A program made the position numbers and the translations under genes. Under the pieces are notes generated by a model. It saw nothing but the letters and a program-made list of their open reading frames with translations. It did not search any database and was not told the origin of the DNA. 16,276 nucleotides of DNA from DAISWL01 sp036826375 (GTDB taxonomy: Bacteria > Patescibacteriota > Saccharimonadia > Saccharimonadales > HK-STAS-PATE-42), in the NCBI GenBank assembly GCA_036826375.1, contig DAISWL010000014.1, positions 1 through 16,276 on the forward strand, written 5' to 3'. Shown one piece after another: positions 13,904-16,276 of this stretch. Positions within the stretch are counted from its first letter, which is position 1, and each line of letters starts with the position of its first letter.

Positions 13904-13936
13904 TTGCCCTTCAGAGTATTTTTATGCTAATATTGT
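13904..13936 (+). promoter_or_regulatory. Putative rplS promoter, short-leader or leaderless
   Basis: TTGCCC (13904-13909) with TAATAT (13928-13933) at 18-base spacing, or TATTGT (13931-13936), predicts initiation about 1-5 bases before ATG 13945. No Shine-Dalgarno precedes that ATG. Confidence 0.4.
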
Positions 13937-13944
13937 ACGTAATT

Positions 13945-14379
13945 ATGAGTAATATTATTAAATCTATTGAGGATAAGTTCAAAAAACCAGTTATCGATGT
14001 TCGCCCGGGCGATACCGTCAGAGTGAACCAACGCATTCAAGAAGGAACTAAAACTAGAGTTCAAATGTTTGAAGGTCTAGTCATAAGAGTAACTAGAAAA
14101 AACTCTTTAAGCTATCGCATTCTAGTTAGAAAGGTTGCTAGCGGAGTGGGAGTAGAAAAAAGTTTCTTATTACACGCTCCAAACATTGAAAAAGTTGAAA
14201 TCGTAAAACGCTCAGAAGTTAGAAGAAATTACTTAACTTATATGCGTGAGCGTAGTGGTAAATCTGCTCGCCTCGCAAGCGTAGAATTTGATAGACAAGC
14301 CGTCAACGCTTTGCCGGAAAATGATTCTGAACAGCCAATACAAAATGATACTGAAGCTAAAATCAGCCAAGAAGCTTAA
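13945..14379 (+). CDS. rplS: 50S ribosomal protein L19 (bL19)
   Basis: A 144-residue bL19, located at the 30S-50S interface. The conserved core includes VRPGDTVRVNQRIQEG, RVQMFEGLVI, SYRILVRKVASGVGVEKSF, and the C-terminal KVEIVKRSEVRRNYLTYMRER. A typical L19 ends about residue 115; here an extra acidic, Glu/Asn/Gln-rich tail of about 30 residues follows. I place the start at ATG 13945 (MSNIIKSIED, family-like); the frame opens at ATG 13924, which would add seven non-conserved residues and overlap the putative -10. The gene stands alone, separated from trmD and khpA, with which it is usually in an operon. The final codons GAAGCTTAA contain the palindrome word with the stop. Confidence 0.96.
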   Translation: MSNIIKSIEDKFKKPVIDVRPGDTVRVNQRIQEGTKTRVQMFEGLVIRVTRKNSLSYRILVRKVASGVGVEKSFLLHAPNIEKVEIVKRSEVRRNYLTYMRERSGKSARLASVEFDRQAVNALPENDSEQPIQNDTEAKISQEA

Positions 14380-14413
14380 CTTCTAATAAAAATATAGAAG
14401 TTTCATTTATTTT
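14378..14413 (+). terminator. Weak terminator after rplS
   Basis: AACTTCTA (14378-14385) pairs with TAGAAGTT (14395-14402) around an A-rich 9-base loop, followed by TCATTTATTTT. The stem is AT-rich, so termination may be partial. Confidence 0.55.
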
Positions 14414-14517
14414 ACCTGCATTCTAGATGTAAGTTTTTTGATTACTCGCCATTAATTATGCTATCATTAAGCTTAAGGTTAAATAGCAAAATTATAGAAA
14501 AGGATGGGAAAATTAAA

Positions 14518-16158
14518 ATGACTAAATTAGCAGCTCACCTCAGGGAACATTTATCTGGCGAGGTTTTTGATTCAGAATATATACGCAACTGGTTCGCAAC
14601 TGATGGCAGCATTTTTAGAATCAAACCGAAATTGGTTATTTACCCCGCGAGGCTGAGTGATATAGCCAAGCTTAATCGTTTTCTCTGGAAGCTTAATGAA
14701 AAAGGGGCTCGACTAAGCTTAACTTCAAGAGGAGCTGGAAGTGACCAAAGTGGAGCAGCAGTTGGCGATGGAGTGACGCTCGCAATGAGCGCTCACATGA
14801 ATAAGATAGCTGAACTTGATACTTCTAGAAACTATGTCAAAGTACAACCCGGCATCGTTTATGGGAATCTGGAGCAAGCCCTATACACTCATGGTAAGTT
14901 TCTGCCCCCTTATCCTTCTTCTGTAGATTTTGCCACTATAGGTGGTTCAATAGCAAATAATGCAGCCGGCGAAAAAAGCATTAAGTACGGGTCAATCAAG
15001 GAGTACGTTCAGAATCTTAAGATAGTTCTCTCTAACGGCGATGTTATAGAAACCGAAAAACTAAGCAAGGCTAAGCTTAAAAAGAAGAAGTCTCTCAATA
15101 CCTTTGAGGGCGAGATATACCGTCAAATCGACCATCTTATTGAAAATAACAAAAATGTGATATCTAATTTGGTCAATACCAGGGTAACTAAAAATTCATC
15201 CGGCTACAAAATAGCTGACGTCAAGGATGGCAAGGGCAACTTTGATTTAACCCCATTATTCGTAGGTTCACAGGGTACTCTAGGGGTAATAGCTGAAGCA
15301 AAGCTTAAGATAGAAAATCACAACCCATCTACTAGTTTAATAGTGGCCGAGTTTCATAGCATAGACGAAGCAACTCGGGCGGCCCTTAAAATTAGCAGAT
15401 TTAAACCCAGTGCTCTTGAGGTCGTAGATGGCAACCTGATAAATTTTGTTAAAGAAAACCAGCCGGGTCAGCTAGATTCCGTCATCCAGAGTCCTGAAAC
15501 CCCAGCCATGATTATATTGTGTGAGTTTGATGACAAGAAATCGCAACAGAAAATAAAAATGAAAAAAAGTCTAAAAGTATTAGCAAGCCACACTAAATTC
15601 GTTAGAGTTTCAACAGATACCAATGAACAGGAAAATCTTTGGAAGATTCGTCACAGCGCAGCCACCGTACTAGCCCATAAACCAGAGGGCGGCCTAGCCG
15701 CATTACCTATCATAGAAGATGCGTGCGTACCACCAAATAAGCTTCCAGATCTAATTGGACTAATCTATTCGCTATTTAACAAGAATAGGATTAAGGTGGC
15801 AATTTGGGGTCATGCAGGTGACGCTAATTTACATATTGAGCCGTTTTTAAACTTAAGCAACCCAACCGATAGACGTAAAGTTTTTAAAATAGTTGATGAG
15901 TATTACAGAGAAGTTATAAGGATGGGGGGTACAATTAGTGGCGAGCATGGTGATGGGCGCATAAGAGCCCCCTATCTTAAGCTCCAGTATGGCGATAATG
16001 TTTATGCTATTTTTGAAAAAGTTAAGCATATATTTGACCCACTAAATATAATGAACCCAGGTGTTAAAATTGGTGTTAAACAAGCTGATACCATAGGGAT
16101 AATGCGTAACGAATTCACAACTGATCATTACTTGGCAAAACACCTCCCCAGAAGCTAA
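14518..16158 (+). CDS. FAD-binding oxidoreductase, GlcD / D-lactate dehydrogenase type
   Basis: A 546-residue flavoprotein of the VAO/PCMH family that oxidises a 2-hydroxy acid such as D-lactate or glycolate. The FAD-binding domain spans about residues 35-215, with SRGAGSDQSGAAVGDG and GGSIANNAAGEKSIKYG contacting the cofactor. The C-terminal FAD-oxidase domain carries GHAGDANLH (431-439) and GEHGDGR (475-481). No Fe-S domain or GlcF partner is fused or adjacent, so the electron acceptor is unknown. The frame is open from ATG 14458, but those 20 extra residues are atypical and partly encoded by a TTAAGCTTAA word; MTKLAAHLREHLSGEVF at 14518 resembles family N-termini. AAAAGGA lies about 14 bases before it, a weak site, so the start remains open. 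Many TTAAGCTTAA-type words lie in the gene. Confidence 0.93.
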   Translation: MTKLAAHLREHLSGEVFDSEYIRNWFATDGSIFRIKPKLVIYPARLSDIAKLNRFLWKLNEKGARLSLTSRGAGSDQSGAAVGDGVTLAMSAHMNKIAELDTSRNYVKVQPGIVYGNLEQALYTHGKFLPPYPSSVDFATIGGSIANNAAGEKSIKYGSIKEYVQNLKIVLSNGDVIETEKLSKAKLKKKKSLNTFEGEIYRQIDHLIENNKNVISNLVNTRVTKNSSGYKIADVKDGKGNFDLTPLFVGSQGTLGVIAEAKLKIENHNPSTSLIVAEFHSIDEATRAALKISRFKPSALEVVDGNLINFVKENQPGQLDSVIQSPETPAMIILCEFDDKKSQQKIKMKKSLKVLASHTKFVRVSTDTNEQENLWKIRHSAATVLAHKPEGGLAALPIIEDACVPPNKLPDLIGLIYSLFNKNRIKVAIWGHAGDANLHIEPFLNLSNPTDRRKVFKIVDEYYREVIRMGGTISGEHGDGRIRAPYLKLQYGDNVYAIFEKVKHIFDPLNIMNPGVKIGVKQADTIGIMRNEFTTDHYLAKHLPRS

Positions 16159-16276
16159 AGATACTAGAAAATTAACCCTGAAGATTAAAAAAGTGCTTTT
16201 ATTTTCTTATTATTATTGATATGAGTAACACGACATTTCGTGGAGGTTTTTAACTCTCAGTTCGTGAATAAAGATA
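16159..16276 (+). other. 3' edge of window: weak hairpin, GGAGG and 10-codon frame
   Basis: After the flavoprotein stop there is an A-run/T-run hairpin (AAAAAAGTGCTTTTATTTT, about 16188-16206) that may serve as a terminator. TATTAT then stands 6 bases before an ATG (16221) opening a 10-codon frame, MSNTTFRGGF, closed by TAA at 16251. CACGA-CATT-TCGTG (16229-16242) forms a small hairpin overlapping GGAGG at 16242-16246. The overlapping +1 frame stays open to the window end, so this may be the beginning of another gene or a leader; it cannot be decided here. Confidence 0.25.

Larger units (their letters stand above)
202..15856. repeat. Dispersed palindrome family TTAAGCTTAA and one-base variants
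   Basis: Exact TTAAGCTTAA starts at 6371, 6691, 7192, 9579, 11388, 12380, 12634 and 14467. TTAAGTTTAA or its complement starts at 202, 245, 6311, 6502, 6592, 6817, 7019, 9066, 9711, 13455, 13515 and 15847. CTAAGCTTAA and similar start at 2923, 6083, 7620, 8763, 9436, 12804, 12884, 13202, 13744, 14713 and 15071. Further eight- or nine-base matches occur at 3310, 3474, 3506, 4844, 5762, 6012, 6162, 7279, 8716, 13410, 14372, 14668, 14689 and 15301. For an assumed 62% A+T, one exact 10-mer is expected about 0.05 times in 16 kb. Copies lie in genes, in gaps and over stop codons. Positions were read by eye; a few may be missed. Confidence 0.85.

Noticed and set aside
14458..14517. Flavoprotein start at ATG 14458
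   Set aside because: Possible but less likely: the 20 residues do not look like the family N-terminus, and no ribosome binding site precedes this ATG. Kept as an open alternative.
202..15856. The palindrome word as an ordinary result of AAG-CTT (Lys-Leu) or TTA-AGC-TTA codon use
   Set aside because: It occurs in several reading frames, in both orientations and in non-coding gaps, so codon bias alone does not explain it.
1..16276. CRISPR array, insertion sequence, transposase, integrase, toxin-antitoxin pair or restriction system
   Set aside because: I found no regularly spaced repeats, no terminal inverted repeats around a recombinase, and no protein with such motifs in either strand.

Overview
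The window looks like a piece of a small, AT-rich, host-associated or reduced bacterial genome. I would place it in the Patescibacteria/CPR, most probably near Saccharibacteria (TM7). This is an inference from low GC, short intergenic gaps, many TTG starts, mixed leaderless and Shine-Dalgarno-led genes, and short streamlined proteins. RsmA ends in TGA, so UGA is a stop; this argues against the recoded Gracilibacteria/SR1. No rRNA or other taxonomic marker is present, so the placement is tentative.

Layout. Bases 1-25 repeat exactly the variable-arm/T-arm part of the complete tRNA-Leu(UAA) at 113-200. A slipin/stomatin-like membrane protein follows. Then comes an unusual island (about 1052-2849): a near-consensus sigma-70 promoter, a 150-nt leader with a hairpin, and a 505-residue protein that I cannot place in any family. 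From 2850 the ordinary genome resumes. A P-loop (deoxy)nucleotide/dephospho-CoA-kinase-like gene lies on the minus strand. ClpC is on the plus strand behind a CIRCE operator (HrcA heat-shock control). A minus-strand block holds pyruvate kinase, a Nudix hydrolase and RsmA, and a second minus-strand block holds KhpA, an aldo/keto reductase and TrmD. After these come an aquaporin-family channel (+), CutA (+), dihydrofolate reductase (-), a Qnr-like pentapeptide repeat protein (-), ribosomal protein L19 (+), and a GlcD-type FAD-dependent 2-hydroxyacid dehydrogenase (+).

How the genes fit together. Most are housekeeping: translation and RNA modification (tRNA-Leu, RsmA, TrmD, KhpA, L19), glycolysis (Pyk), folate/nucleotide metabolism (FolA, the kinase, Nudix) and protein quality control (ClpC). 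L19, TrmD and KhpA normally lie in one rpsP-khpA-rimM-trmD-rplS operon; here they are split over 4.8 kb and both strands, with rpsP and rimM absent.

The most striking feature is not a gene. A palindrome, TTAAGCTTAA, and its one-base variants (mainly TTAAGTTTAA and CTAAGCTTAA) recur dozens of times, in genes and between them, on both strands, far above chance. It supplies stop codons to several genes, lies in the spacer of the aquaporin promoter, and both stop codons of the convergent cutA/folA pair lie within one copy. It is absent from the orphan-gene island. It behaves like a genome-wide word (compare HIP1 of cyanobacteria or DNA-uptake sequences), but its function cannot be decided from this window.
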